Shown here: one piece after another, positions 23,417 to 33,006 of the stretch
Position numbering within the stretch: the first letter of the stretch is position 1
Layout of the letters: every line of letters starts with the position of its first letter
DNA from: Sphagnum magellanicum
Lineage: Eukaryota > Streptophyta > Sphagnopsida > Sphagnales > Sphagnaceae
Length of the DNA: 64,000 bases
Direction: 5' to 3'
Assembly: GCA_021904315.1 (NCBI GenBank)
Contig: CM038920.1
Span: 9,920,001-9,984,000, forward strand
Made by a program: the position numbers and the translations under genes
Notes under the pieces: model-generated
Seen by the model: only the letters and a program-made list of their open reading frames with translations
The model's database searches: none
Told to the model about the DNA's origin: nothing

Positions 23417-25040
23417 ATGGAGGTCAGTAGTTCTTCTGGGAGAATTGAGAAGTTCAATGGAAGGCCAGGTACTATTTCTTTGAGGGAGTTCAAGGTAACT
23501 TTTTCAACTGTCGTTCGTGAATTGGAGCTCAAGTATGGTGTTAATTACACCGAGGCATTCACATTTAAACAAGTGGCCTCTTATGTGCATTAATTATTCG
23601 GTATTTTTTTAGGGAACTATTCTTTTTTATTTGGCATTAACTTATATCCACTCCATCCTTCAAAAATATTTTTTTACTTTATGAAACATTGGATGTTTAA
23701 GAGCAAAATTCTTTAAGGATTTTGGGCATCACTCAGATCCCCAATCTAGCTTATGCCACAGCCATCACCACCGCCTTGCAAACTGCCATTACACATCATG
23801 GGACTGTGCCCAATAATCCAAATTTGGTACCTACTTCAGTAAACCTTTCTCCTCAACAACTCATTACTACTACCACAAAACATTCTTCCCACCATCAATG
23901 CACTAGCTTTTGGTGATCCAGTGGGGGAATTCTTTCGAGTTTTTGAGCTGGAATTTTTGGTCAAAAATTCTGAAAAAATTCGACAACTCACCACTTTTTT
24001 TCGGTAGAAGGATGAAACCTTCAAGATGTTATAGAGGAGGTTTTTCAAGCTTAAAGAGGATACTTAGAGCATCATAGACTTGGAAGCTACCCATCGATAT
24101 CTTCGTTCATTAGAAAGTATTTTGACACTCCATGCGCAGGTTTTTGTAGAATTTGGAGACTCGTACACTTTTCTAGATGTGCATAACATTTCTGAAAAAC
24201 TAGAATTAGCTCATGCACACTATGAGGCCAATACTATGAGGCCTCCATCACGTTCAAGGCCTCAGCCTTTACTAGCTGCACCAACTAGATCATCACATTT
24301 TTCTTTAAGGGCTAAAGTAGTGCACTCGGCTACACCCATCCTACCTTCTTGCAACTACTGTGATAATCCTGCCCATAAAGCTAATGAGTGCAACATTCCT
24401 TCTAAGGATCTCTTTTGTGACTATTGTGGGAAAGAAGGACATCAAGAACCTATTTGTTTCGTTAAGTTCCCGGAATAGAAATAACTTCGATTACCATGAC
24501 AAAATCTGCGAGTATCTTCCCCTGCCCCTCAACCAAACGTTAAGGCACTTTAGCTTTCCACTCAAATTTTCCCCACCAAAGGTAATTCTAGTAAGAATGC
24601 TAAAAAGAAGGAGCACCATGCTAACAAGAGCGGGGTGCTTCAAGCCCATGCGGCTCAAATTCAAACTTTGTAAAATGAACTCGAATCATTGAAGGTTCAA
24701 CTTACTAATTTAAAAAGCACGTCTTCCCAACTAGCTAGTCATGCCCAACTTGTACAGGGTTTAGGATCATGGGAGGGACCTCCTAGGTCATTCTATGGCC
24801 TTTCACACATGGTTGGGGAATATGTTCTTTCCAATGCACACGATTTTAGTCTCACACCAGAATTTGCCACTTTTTTTTATCCTTCTTATTTCGCGGCACA
24901 AAAGGCTATTGTGGCACCCAGAGTCTCTACCACTAGGCAGGTAATTCAATTGATGGACTTGCATTTAGTTCAAGTCCTATTACTAGGGCTAGAGGAGCTC
25001 GAACAATCATGCCATAATATTTTTGTCTTCTTAGCATAGA
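23417..25040 (+). pseudogene. gag region of the Ty3/gypsy fossil
   Basis: Gag would form the particle and bind the RNA. The region begins with 'MEVSSSSGRIEKFNGRPGT' at 23417, a typical gypsy gag opening. It continues with capsid-like sequence, including 'FGDPVGEFFRVFELEF' and 'ISEKLELAHAHYEA'. Two CCHC knuckles follow at about 24345-24470 ('CNYCDNPAHKANEC' and 'CDYCGKEGHQEPIC'). After the knuckles comes a probable coiled-coil stretch near 24650-24760. The region is broken in several places. Family identity is clear from the knuckles and their position before protease and RT. Confidence 0.8.
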
Positions 25041-25489
25041 AGAAGAACGCACCTTGTTGGCGAAGGGGGAGGAGATTATTTCACCATAATTTGTTAGGGC
25101 ATCAAATTCTTGTGTCCCAGGAGTACATGTACATTAAGAAAACACACAATTTTCCATTGATTAACTTATGGAGTGCCAACTTCAAATGTGTGAAATGGTG
25201 CAAAAGTTTGTAAGTACACCGTTGTTTAGTTTTCAAGATTTAAAGCTAAGCACCAGGGACATAATTGTAGTACTAAAGGATACCCTGAATACTACATTAG
25301 GTCTTCTACCAATCCACATGCTGCAGGGGTCCCATCCAACACCTTGAAGAAACATTTAATTGGCTCACGTGTTGTAGATGGTGTTCGTAATCTAGTCACT
25401 AGTTCTAGCATGGCTAAACTAATGGGCCCTCCTATTTTTTATTCTACATTCACATATTAGAAGGGAACTAAAAACACCTCACTTATAAA

Positions 25490-25945
25490 TTTGTTACTCA
25501 GCAAAGGTGTTGTGAATAGCCATTCTCTCCACAAAGTCTCTCATTCATTTCCGAAGGTGGTGCCTAATGAAAGAACTTCCATTGCCACCGGAGTTGCCAT
25601 TGTTGGCAATATTGAGTCAATAATCCAAGTGGAAGGACATACACTGAGAGTGGTATTTCTTGATATAGATGCCCAACTAGTGATTCTTGGAGTTTAATTC
25701 GCCAAGAAGTGGGCATGTTTGATTCCAAACTATGGAAATCTATGTGGCAAATTTATACTGCCAATGGGAGCGTAGAGGAGGTACTTGGGGGGAACTTGGA
25801 TTTGATTGCAATTAACTTCAATAAAAGTACAAATTATGAGCTTTGCCTACATGTCAGATGTTTAGTCACCAATGCCACTAGTTACGATGTGCTCATTGGG
25901 CAAAAGGCCCTATTTCCACCAAGTTTCACAATTGACAATTGAATT
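25490..25945 (+). pseudogene. Aspartic protease region of the Ty3/gypsy fossil
   Basis: A retroviral-type protease fold is suggested by 'GHTLRVVFLDIDAQLVILGV' near 25635-25695, which occupies the place of the family's D-[ST]-G-A active site block. 'DLIAINFNKSTNYELCLHVR' and a 'YDVLIGQKALF' block follow, typical of the C-terminal half of gypsy proteases. It lies between gag and the methyltransferase. Broken, like the rest of the element. Confidence 0.6.
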
Positions 25946-26299
25946 GAGCATGCGTACTACTAATTAGATTGGGAGACTAATGGCCACCACCTGGGATACA
26001 TACCCCTTGATTTATATGGGAACCATAGTCTTATGGCTCACCATTGTATGTTCAAGGAAGGACACACTATTTATACATCCAACAAGCTAACCATGAGTGG
26101 ATAGAAGGAGATGAAGAGGAGACAGCTTATGCCCAAGCTACTGAAAGCTTGAAGGTGGTTCCTATTGACATTCAACATGGACCAGAGGTTTTACAGAGGT
26201 TCAAAGTAACCCACGAACCTTTGGTCAAAGCTCTATTTAATTTTGAGGACATAGAGAGCCATGGTGAACTAATTAAGCCAATATTTCGTAAGTTAATCA

Positions 26300-27210
26300 C
26301 TTGGACATTGCCTAAAAAAGGGATTACATCATTAGAGCTCTTTGGTGGTATTGGTACAGGTCTCGAAGCCTTACTATAGTCAGGGATGGTGGTTTGGAGG
26401 TATTTCTACGTAGACATTGATCTTATTATAAGGCAAGTGGTGGCACCGAAAATGATGGAGCTCATACCCAGATTTCCACAATAGTTTACAACCACCACAT
26501 GGAAGGCCAGTTTCATTTTCTTACCCTCTGACATACAACTAATTCAGAAGAAGCATATGGAACTACTTGGCCCCGTGGACCTCATCATTTTAGGTTAGGA
26601 GTGTCAAGGATTTCCAACAGTTGGATTTGGAAAAGGCTTGAGTAATACAAGGTCCGGTCTTTTCACGGACATGGTACGATTCATCACTTGGGTTCAATCC
26701 ATTTCTCCTACACTTGGTTATGCAAGGAAAACACCCCTTTTCAACTTGACCAAAGTGAAAAAGTTTAGGAACATTACCTAATTTAGGTGCTAGTCAAACA
26801 TTACCTTGGACAGCCGTTCTTACTTGATGTGGCACAATGCGATTCTTATGCACACCGGCTACGCAATTGGTGGACCAACCTTGCACCACTCTTAATTTTG
26901 TAATTGGCTTTAAGACACACCATCAGAGACCCCAACCTACAAGTTTCTCACATATTGGATGATCAGAACTTCTACTAACCAATTATGAGGCAAAAAAAAT
27001 CTCCTTGATTTCCTGCAAACATAATAGGAAAACCAAGAGGTGCTTTGCCCACCTTTGTCTCCCTCCCAGGGACACACACCTTACAAGGAGATGGACCAGG
27101 CCTGGTGTATCGTCATGCTTCAACCACTTGGGATGAACCAAGCCCAAAATAAAGAGAAAAGGGCTATGGGGTTCCAAACTAACACTACTAATCACACCAA
27201 GTTACTAGAT
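26300..27210 (+). pseudogene. C5-cytosine DNA methyltransferase domain inside the Ty3/gypsy fossil
   Basis: The domain would transfer a methyl group from S-adenosylmethionine to cytosine C5. Visible blocks in order: motif I 'LELFGGIGTGLEALL' at 26332-26376 (SAM binding); a 'FLPSDIQLIQKKHMELLGP' plus 'VDLII' block near 26517-26590; motif IV 'ECQGFPTVGFGKGL' from 26599, holding the catalytic Cys, followed by 'SGLFTDMVRFI'; and a motif VIII/IX-like 'KRAMGFQTNTTNHTK' from 27160. Spacing fits one complete catalytic domain of about 300 residues including a target-recognition part. The FGGIGTGL start and the late RAMGF block look closest to DNMT3/DRM-type enzymes, which is inference. It sits between protease and RT in the same orientation. 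Broken, hence inactive. Confidence 0.75.
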
Positions 27211-27639
27211 TGGAGTGTAACACTCTACTAGGGAGAGGCATGGACTTGAATTCCCTTACATGGTTGTTAGTAACCTATGTACTCTTTTACATGTACACAA
27301 CACTAACACTAATTCAATCAATTTGCAGTTCCGGCAATGCAACTACATGGCACCCCAACTAAATACACTTGCCTATTTTTAACATTCTACATTTCACTTT
27401 TAGTGTTGGGGGGGAGGAGGTACCATGTTATTTGACTCAAGTTATTTCTGATACATTTGGAGGTACATTAGCTTCTGGAGAAACAATTACAACCTTCTAC
27501 GAATCTGCGCAATTGGATAGTGGAAAACCTAATACACCAGGTTCTTCAAACACACTTTCTAATTCCATTCCATGTGTTTCCAACTACCTTTTTGTTATGG
27601 GGAATTAGCTCACCAAGAAGGAGAAAGACTAGGTCATAG

Positions 27640-28875
27640 ACTTGTTAATTAAATATGAGAATGTGTTCGCATTCTCAATGAAAGATTTAGGTAGGTGTAA
27701 GACCATGCAATTATCTATAGACCTTATAGATGAGACACCCATTTATTAGAGGAGGCATAGGTTGAGCAAACATGAGTGAGAATTGGTAGATGAAAGATGC
27801 AAAAAACTCCATGAGGTGGGTCTCATTTAGCCATCAAGTTCTGATTTTGGAGCCGTTATAGTAATGCCAACAAAAAAGGATTCAACTAGATTATGGACTG
27901 AAAAAAGGATGTGCGGGATTATAAGCCTTTGAACCTGGTTACACCTCAGGACAGGTACCCCATGCCCATCCTTGAAGAACTGTTTAATAGCATTGGAGAC
28001 TCAAACATCTTCACAATTCTGGATCTAAGGCAAAGCTTCAACCAAATTGTGCTCCTTGGGAAAGATCGCAAAAAAATAGCATTCCATGGAAGAAATAAGT
28101 TGTTGGAATGGCTTGTGATGGCTTTTGGATTAAAAAATGCACTTGTCTTCTTTTAGTGAATCATGGACCAGGTTTTCAAAAGGGTAGATTTTTTTAAATG
28201 CTACATAGATGACATCCTAGTGCATAGCAAGGGACTCCTGTAGCACTTAGCTCATCCTGAGGAGTTATTTAAGAGGCTCCATGAAGTTAATATGAAGATC
28301 CATCCTAAAAAGTGTGAGTTTGCTGTCACCTTAGTAGTCTACCTTAGACACATAATTTTACCAAATGGCATTATGGCTCATTGGGCTAAAGTAGTAGCCA
28401 TTTTGGAGATGCCCAATCCTGCTGATGTTTACACTTTGAAGAGCTTCATTGGACTATATAATTATTACAAGATTTATGTCCAAGATTTTAGTATTATTGT
28501 TCATCTTCTCTATGCATTGTTAAAGAAGGATGTTGATTGGACATGGAGTGAAGAAGCTCAAGAAGCTTTCAACACACTCAAGGAAAAGCTTTCAAAGTTC
28601 CCCATTATGAAAAGACTTGATTTCAACAAGGTTTTCATTCTACACATTGATTGGAGTGCACTTGGTATTGGTGCTATTCTTGACCAACTTGATGAGGAAA
28701 GCAAGGAATATGTTATCGCCTATGCATTTCGAAATAATAACAAGGCTAAGAGCAACTATTTTTCGTACGAGGGAGAGTGTATGGGCCGTCATACATTTCA
28801 AGCCCTATCTTTATGGCGCCAAGTTCACTTTGTATACCAACCACTAGCCTATCAAGTGGTTAATGACCAATGATA
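27640..28875 (+). pseudogene. Reverse transcriptase and RNase H region of the Ty3/gypsy fossil
   Basis: RT copies the element RNA; RNase H removes the template. RT blocks are clear: 'DRYPMPILEELFNSIGDSNI' near 27950, 'FTILDLRQSFNQI' (motif A), 'KIAFHG', and the 'CYIDDILVHS' catalytic YxDD near 28200. A palm/thumb piece follows: 'HPKKCEFAVTLVVYL' and 'SFIGLYNYYKIYVQDFS'. RNase H starts near 28600 with 'FILHIDWSALGIGAILDQ'. This is standard Ty3/gypsy order. Several breaks occur. Confidence 0.88.
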
Positions 28876-28899
28876 AGCTTACTGGTAAGTTAGCTCATT

Positions 28900-30395
28900 G
28901 GGCACTTATACTTCAGGAGTATGAACTGACTTGGTATTACACATTAGAACATGGATACCATGTTGCGGAGACCCCTCAATACCTCTGAAGATTTCTTAGA
29001 AATTAGGCAAGATTTTGACCAGATTCCAACAATACATGTATTTTATGCATCTAGTTATTTTGCACTACTCCAATGTAACCTAGTTGAACATCCCATTGTG
29101 GATATATGGGAGGACTTGGACACTCTAAGGTTTCTTCAACATGGGGAATACCCTCCCCAAGTTACATCAAGTCATCAGGATTGGATACAACAACAATCCA
29201 AATGCTATTCATGGAGGGACAATCACCCTGTCCAATGTTTACCACAAGGCGACAAAGTGGTTCCTCCACCACATGAATGGCTTGGTCTTATTCAAAAGGT
29301 ACATTCGGAGCTTAGACACTTTGGAATTAAGCACATTTATAGCCTTTTTGCTCCTCATTACCATTGGAAAGGTATGTATGCTCAAATCCGAGATGTCATT
29401 GCTAGGTGTGAATAATGTGATAAAGTGAAAACTTCTTTTTCCATTCGACAACTCACGCTTTCTCCACTCCCTATTCAAGGCATATTCTATTGCTGGTCAT
29501 GTGATTTAGCTGGAGAGTTACCATAGACCTCCAAGGGTAATGTTTACATCATGATTATGATTGAACAATTTTCAAAGTGGGTGGAACTTGTTGCGTTGCT
29601 AGACAAGTCATCACACAGCACCAGCCAGGTTTTCTTACAACAGGTCCTAAGAGGTTTAGGGCTTGTGCTGAATGCTTTACTAATCAAGGATTAGAATTCA
29701 GAAGAAAATTCCAAGACGTACTTGATCATGCTCTCATTAACCATTGCCAGACTTCAAGGGATCATCCCCAAGTTGATGGCCTTGCAAAAAAGATGGTTCA
29801 AACATGGAAGAAGGGACTTCGAAAGATTTACCTCACTGGGAACAAAGAGGATTGGGACCTAGCCCTACCTTACATTGCCATGAGTTACAGGATGTCCAAA
29901 CACACCGCTTTGTCTCATTTTTCTCCTTACTTTCTACTTTTTAGGAGACATCCCATTCCATCCTCTTCCATTGTTATTCAAATGGACTAGGTTATGGACT
30001 TGAACTCCCTAGCCACTTGGGCTAGGGTCATCGCAAAGAGGGGTGCTTTATTCAGGAAGGTTATGCCCATGGCCATGGAGAACTTGTCCATCACATAGCA
30101 TCGAAACACCTTACGGTATGCACACACATGAAGTGGCAGTTACAAAATTAAAGTGAGACAATTTGATGTTGGTGATTTTGTGTATCTCTAACGGTAACCC
30201 AATGATATTTTGGACACTTCTTCCGGTCGCACTATCTCGAGGATTAAGGCAATCATGCCTTTAGGTGTGTTGGAGTTGCAAGGAGCTCACGAATGCACAA
30301 TTCGGGATCATTCCAAAAATTATGTGCCCTGCCACCTACTGACCTTGGATCCTACCATCATCACATCAACTTGGATTCCTCCATTTGACTATCCA
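28900..30395 (+). pseudogene. Integrase region of the Ty3/gypsy fossil
   Basis: Integrase would insert the cDNA into the genome. An HHCC zinc region is visible at about 29295-29430 ('HSELRHFGIKHIYSLFAPHY' and 'QIRDVIARCE'). Core-domain pieces follow at 29560-29990, including a strand close to the family's HPQVDG block ('HPQVDGLAKKMVQTWKKGLR') and 'AMSYRMSKHTALSHFSPYFL'. A C-terminal GPY/F-like module ('RIKAIMPLGVLELQGA') lies near 30240-30285. The frame then runs directly into the PHD finger. Broken in several places. Confidence 0.82.
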
Positions 30396-30530
30396 TGTCA
30401 GGTATGTCAGAAGACAAACGATGTTGATCAAATGTTGCTTTGCGATAATTACAATGGTGGATACCATTTTTTCTACCTCAAGCCAAAGCTCACTCAAATT
30501 CTTGTCAACATTTGGTACTGTTCATCATGT
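30396..30530 (+). pseudogene. PHD finger at the C-terminus of the integrase region
   Basis: A PHD-type zinc finger pattern is visible: 'CQVC', then 'DQMLLCD', 'GGYHFFYLKPKLTQI' and 'WYCSSC'. Spacing and the L-L-C-D, G-Y-H and W-x-C-x2-C signatures match the C4-H-C3 ring of histone-tail readers. It lies in the same open frame as the integrase C-terminal module and ends about 60 bp before the polypurine tract, so it belongs to the element and is not a neighbour gene. Chromoviruses carry a chromodomain at this place; a PHD finger could play the same targeting role. The function is inferred. Confidence 0.78.
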
Positions 30531-30590
30531 TCTTTTGTAGCACCTTGACTTCTATTCAGACCATGCCACATTTTTCTCAGCTTACGTCTT

Positions 30591-30600
30591 AGGGGGGATA
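30591..30600 (+). other. Polypurine tract of the Ty3/gypsy fossil
   Basis: 'aggggggata' directly precedes the right terminal repeat, as expected for the plus-strand priming site of gypsy elements. Its position fixes segment A as the start of the LTR. Confidence 0.75.
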
Positions 30601-30602
30601 CA

Positions 30603-31112
30603 TGAGAATTTCATTTCAGCTTCCTTTTATGCATTGTATATATATGTGCGTGCATATCTTTTTAGTTGATTAGTTTCTGCTTTTAACTGGTTTTAGTCTT
30701 TTTGTTTAGTAAAGTTTACTATGGATTTACACCTTTACAACACCATACGTCACGACATTACATGTCATAACAACTTCATGCCCGTATGCATGGCCTCATA
30801 CATGACATCTAGTTACGGGCATGCCAATCATGCCTTTTAGGGTTAATGTACGCTCTTGGCGATAATGTACGTTCTTAGGTTATTGTACGCTATTAGGTGT
30901 TTTAGGGTTATGGCTTGTTTAAGGTTTCAACTTGTTGACAGCTATATAAAAGGCCAAGTTCTTCACTTCTCTTGTGAGTTTTTTTAGAATTCTTTTGTCA
31001 AGGAGAGTTTTTTCCATAGTTAGATTAGATTTCTAGATGTTCATAGTGGTTATTACACAGCCATTGTTTACATACACTATGTTTTCTTTCTTTCTTTGCA
31101 ATTTAATATACA
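30603..31112 (+). repeat. Right LTR of the Ty3/gypsy fossil (segments A and B)
   Basis: About 510 bp, starting TGAGAATTTC right after the polypurine tract and ending TTTAATATACA, so TG...CA ends are present. Segment A (30603-30774) carries a TA-rich 'tgtatatatatgtg'. Segment B (30775-31112) carries a TATA-like 'gctatataaaagg' near 30938. Segment B matches the left terminal repeat. Confidence 0.8.
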
Positions 31113-31281
31113 TGAGAATTTCATCTCAGTCTCCTCTTGTGCATTGTATATATATGTGCATGATCTCTTTTTGGTTGATTAGTTTCTGCCTTTGACTGGT
31201 TTTAGTCTTTTTGTTAAATAAAGTTTGCTATGGATTTACACCTTTACGACACCGTATGTCACAACACTACACGTCATGACA
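31113..31281 (+). repeat. Extra copy of LTR segment A beyond the right LTR
   Basis: Starts 'tgagaatttcatctcag' immediately after the right LTR. It follows 30603-30774 at about 85 percent identity to 'gtcatgaca', then stops. It ends at the same internal LTR point where the left terminal repeat begins. An AATAAA lies near 31225. Confidence 0.8.
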
Positions 31282-32908
31282 CTCTAGGATTTTCATTCAT
31301 CCCTCTTATCACCTTCAAAACCAACTCCTAGATTAAATTTCTACCTCTTCAAGTACATTACGCAGTGGTTTTTCTATACTTGTGTTGGAAACAAAAATCC
31401 AGCTTTTCTTTTCTAAAAACCTCTACCTATTGGAAAAACAAAACCTCCCCCCTTCCTACTTATTTGGTTTACTGTTCATCTTTCGCTCCACAACAAGATT
31501 TGCACCGGCCACGCATTGCTTGGCAACTCCCTTGCCACACAATTAACTAGCGTCTAGCAATATCCATAGCAACACACCCCATCCCAAATATTAAAAAACG
31601 ACATAAAAACATCAAAGCCATGAACACCACCGCATCTCCTTTGCCCCTTATTCTTGTCTCCATTGCCATTGTGAGTAAACACTCCCAACCAAAAACAAGA
31701 GAAAACATGCTTTGCTTGAAACCTTAAAACTCCTTCCTTTACACATCCAAACCCTAAGTTAAAAATTTGTTACATAGTGACATGTAGTGCTCATGCGCAA
31801 CATTCATGTGTAACACCCACTATTGATTTACCCTCACCATCGATCTATTGCATGGTGCAGACAAAAAGTTTTCACAACATGGATGCAAATTCAAAGATGC
31901 AAATTACAAAAATTATATGTATATATAGAAAAAACATATTCTCCTTTGTCATTGAGCTCAATTAAGTTCATGTTAAAAACATCAATGTGGAGCATGCCCA
32001 ATGCAATGCCTGTCACCAACAATCTACCTCATTGGAAAGTTGAAACTTACACAACAAACTTTGAAAATTTAGGATATTAAAAGGAGTGAAGAGCCTGAAG
32101 ATTGTGATTGGTGAGTAGAAATGACTACAAACAAGGCATTACAAACACACTTGCCCTGTCAATAGATAAGATCTTGTACATCTACCGACTGTGTCCACAC
32201 TCTGAACACCAAAAAAATCCGTTCTAAACAGTCTAAACACTTTCACCAAAAAAACCGGTTCATCTAATGTGAAATTGATTCCCTGTAAAGATAAAACTTC
32301 CAAAGGTTGGATCCAATGTTGGTAAAGCGCTAGGAAAGAAAAGCTGCATTAGACTGATAAAACAAGCACCTCATAATATAATGACTCTGCCCTTCATGAC
32401 AGGTTCAATATCCAAATGGTAAAACCTCTTAAAATAGTGTAGTGTAACTGTAGGGCAGGTTATAAAGTGCAATTATTGCTGCTACCTATGATTCTTATTT
32501 TGTTTTCAAAGTGGGCTTTGCGAAAAATGTAAAGTCCAAACTTTTTGAAGGTTGCATCAACTTTTATGTTGCAGACCATGGATGCGGGAGAGCATTATTG
32601 ACATTGGTCTTGTGAAAATTGTGAAAATTTGGTCAGAATTTGTTCAAGAAACCTATCAATGTTGCTCATACACCTAAAATGGTTGAAATTTTCTAATAAA
32701 ACCTTAGAATTAATGTACCCCATCTTTGTGTATGTGGGCATACATTGGCTAGTGGAAAGTAAACATGTCCCTTTTGCCTAAAGAGCAAGGGGCATATGAA
32801 GCTATCACACTTACCTCCAAGGAAGTTTTGGGATTACATGTACCCTTACCCCAACCAAACATGAAGTTTATGGTCTTGTTTTAATTCATGATGGAGGTTA
32901 TGTGTACA
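31282..32908. other. No recognisable gene
   Basis: Short frames only, up to 85 codons, without motifs. Sequence is AT-rich and featureless to my eye. Confidence 0.3.
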
Positions 32909-33006
32909 GTAACACCCCAGGAGTGAGGTATTCCTGAAATTAGCATCCCCCTGAGGTCAAGTCGTGGGGTGCTTATTTTGGGAATGCCTTGCTCCAAGGG
33001 TGTTAC
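32909..33006. repeat. 98-bp near-perfect fold-back (hairpin) element
   Basis: The left arm 'gtaacaccccaggagtgagg' and the inverse of the right arm, 'gtaacacccttggagcaagg', match at about 70 percent over 47 bp with almost no loop. The right arm resembles that of the fold-back at 16058-16165. It is probably a MITE-like family; a small-RNA precursor is an alternative. Confidence 0.55.

Larger units (their letters stand above)
21448..31281 (+). mobile_element. Ty3/gypsy LTR retrotransposon fossil carrying a C5-methyltransferase domain and a PHD finger
   Basis: This is a nearly full-length but broken Ty3/gypsy element of about 9.8 kb. Recognisable parts in order: terminal repeat segment, long leader with minisatellites, gag with two CCHC knuckles, protease, C5-cytosine methyltransferase domain, RT, RNase H, integrase, PHD finger, polypurine tract, terminal repeat. 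The terminal repeats are about 85-87 percent identical by eye, so it is old. Well over a dozen breaks are present and it cannot be functional. gag-to-integrase is the usual gypsy order. The methyltransferase and PHD modules are additional. Terminal repeats are arranged as B at the left and A-B-A at the right (see separate entries). Confidence 0.88.

Noticed and set aside
21448-31281. LTR read as B+A instead of A+B
   Set aside because: Segment A follows the polypurine tract directly and B borders the leader at the left. The B+A reading would need an extra A inserted between the tract and the LTR. It is kept only as an alternative.
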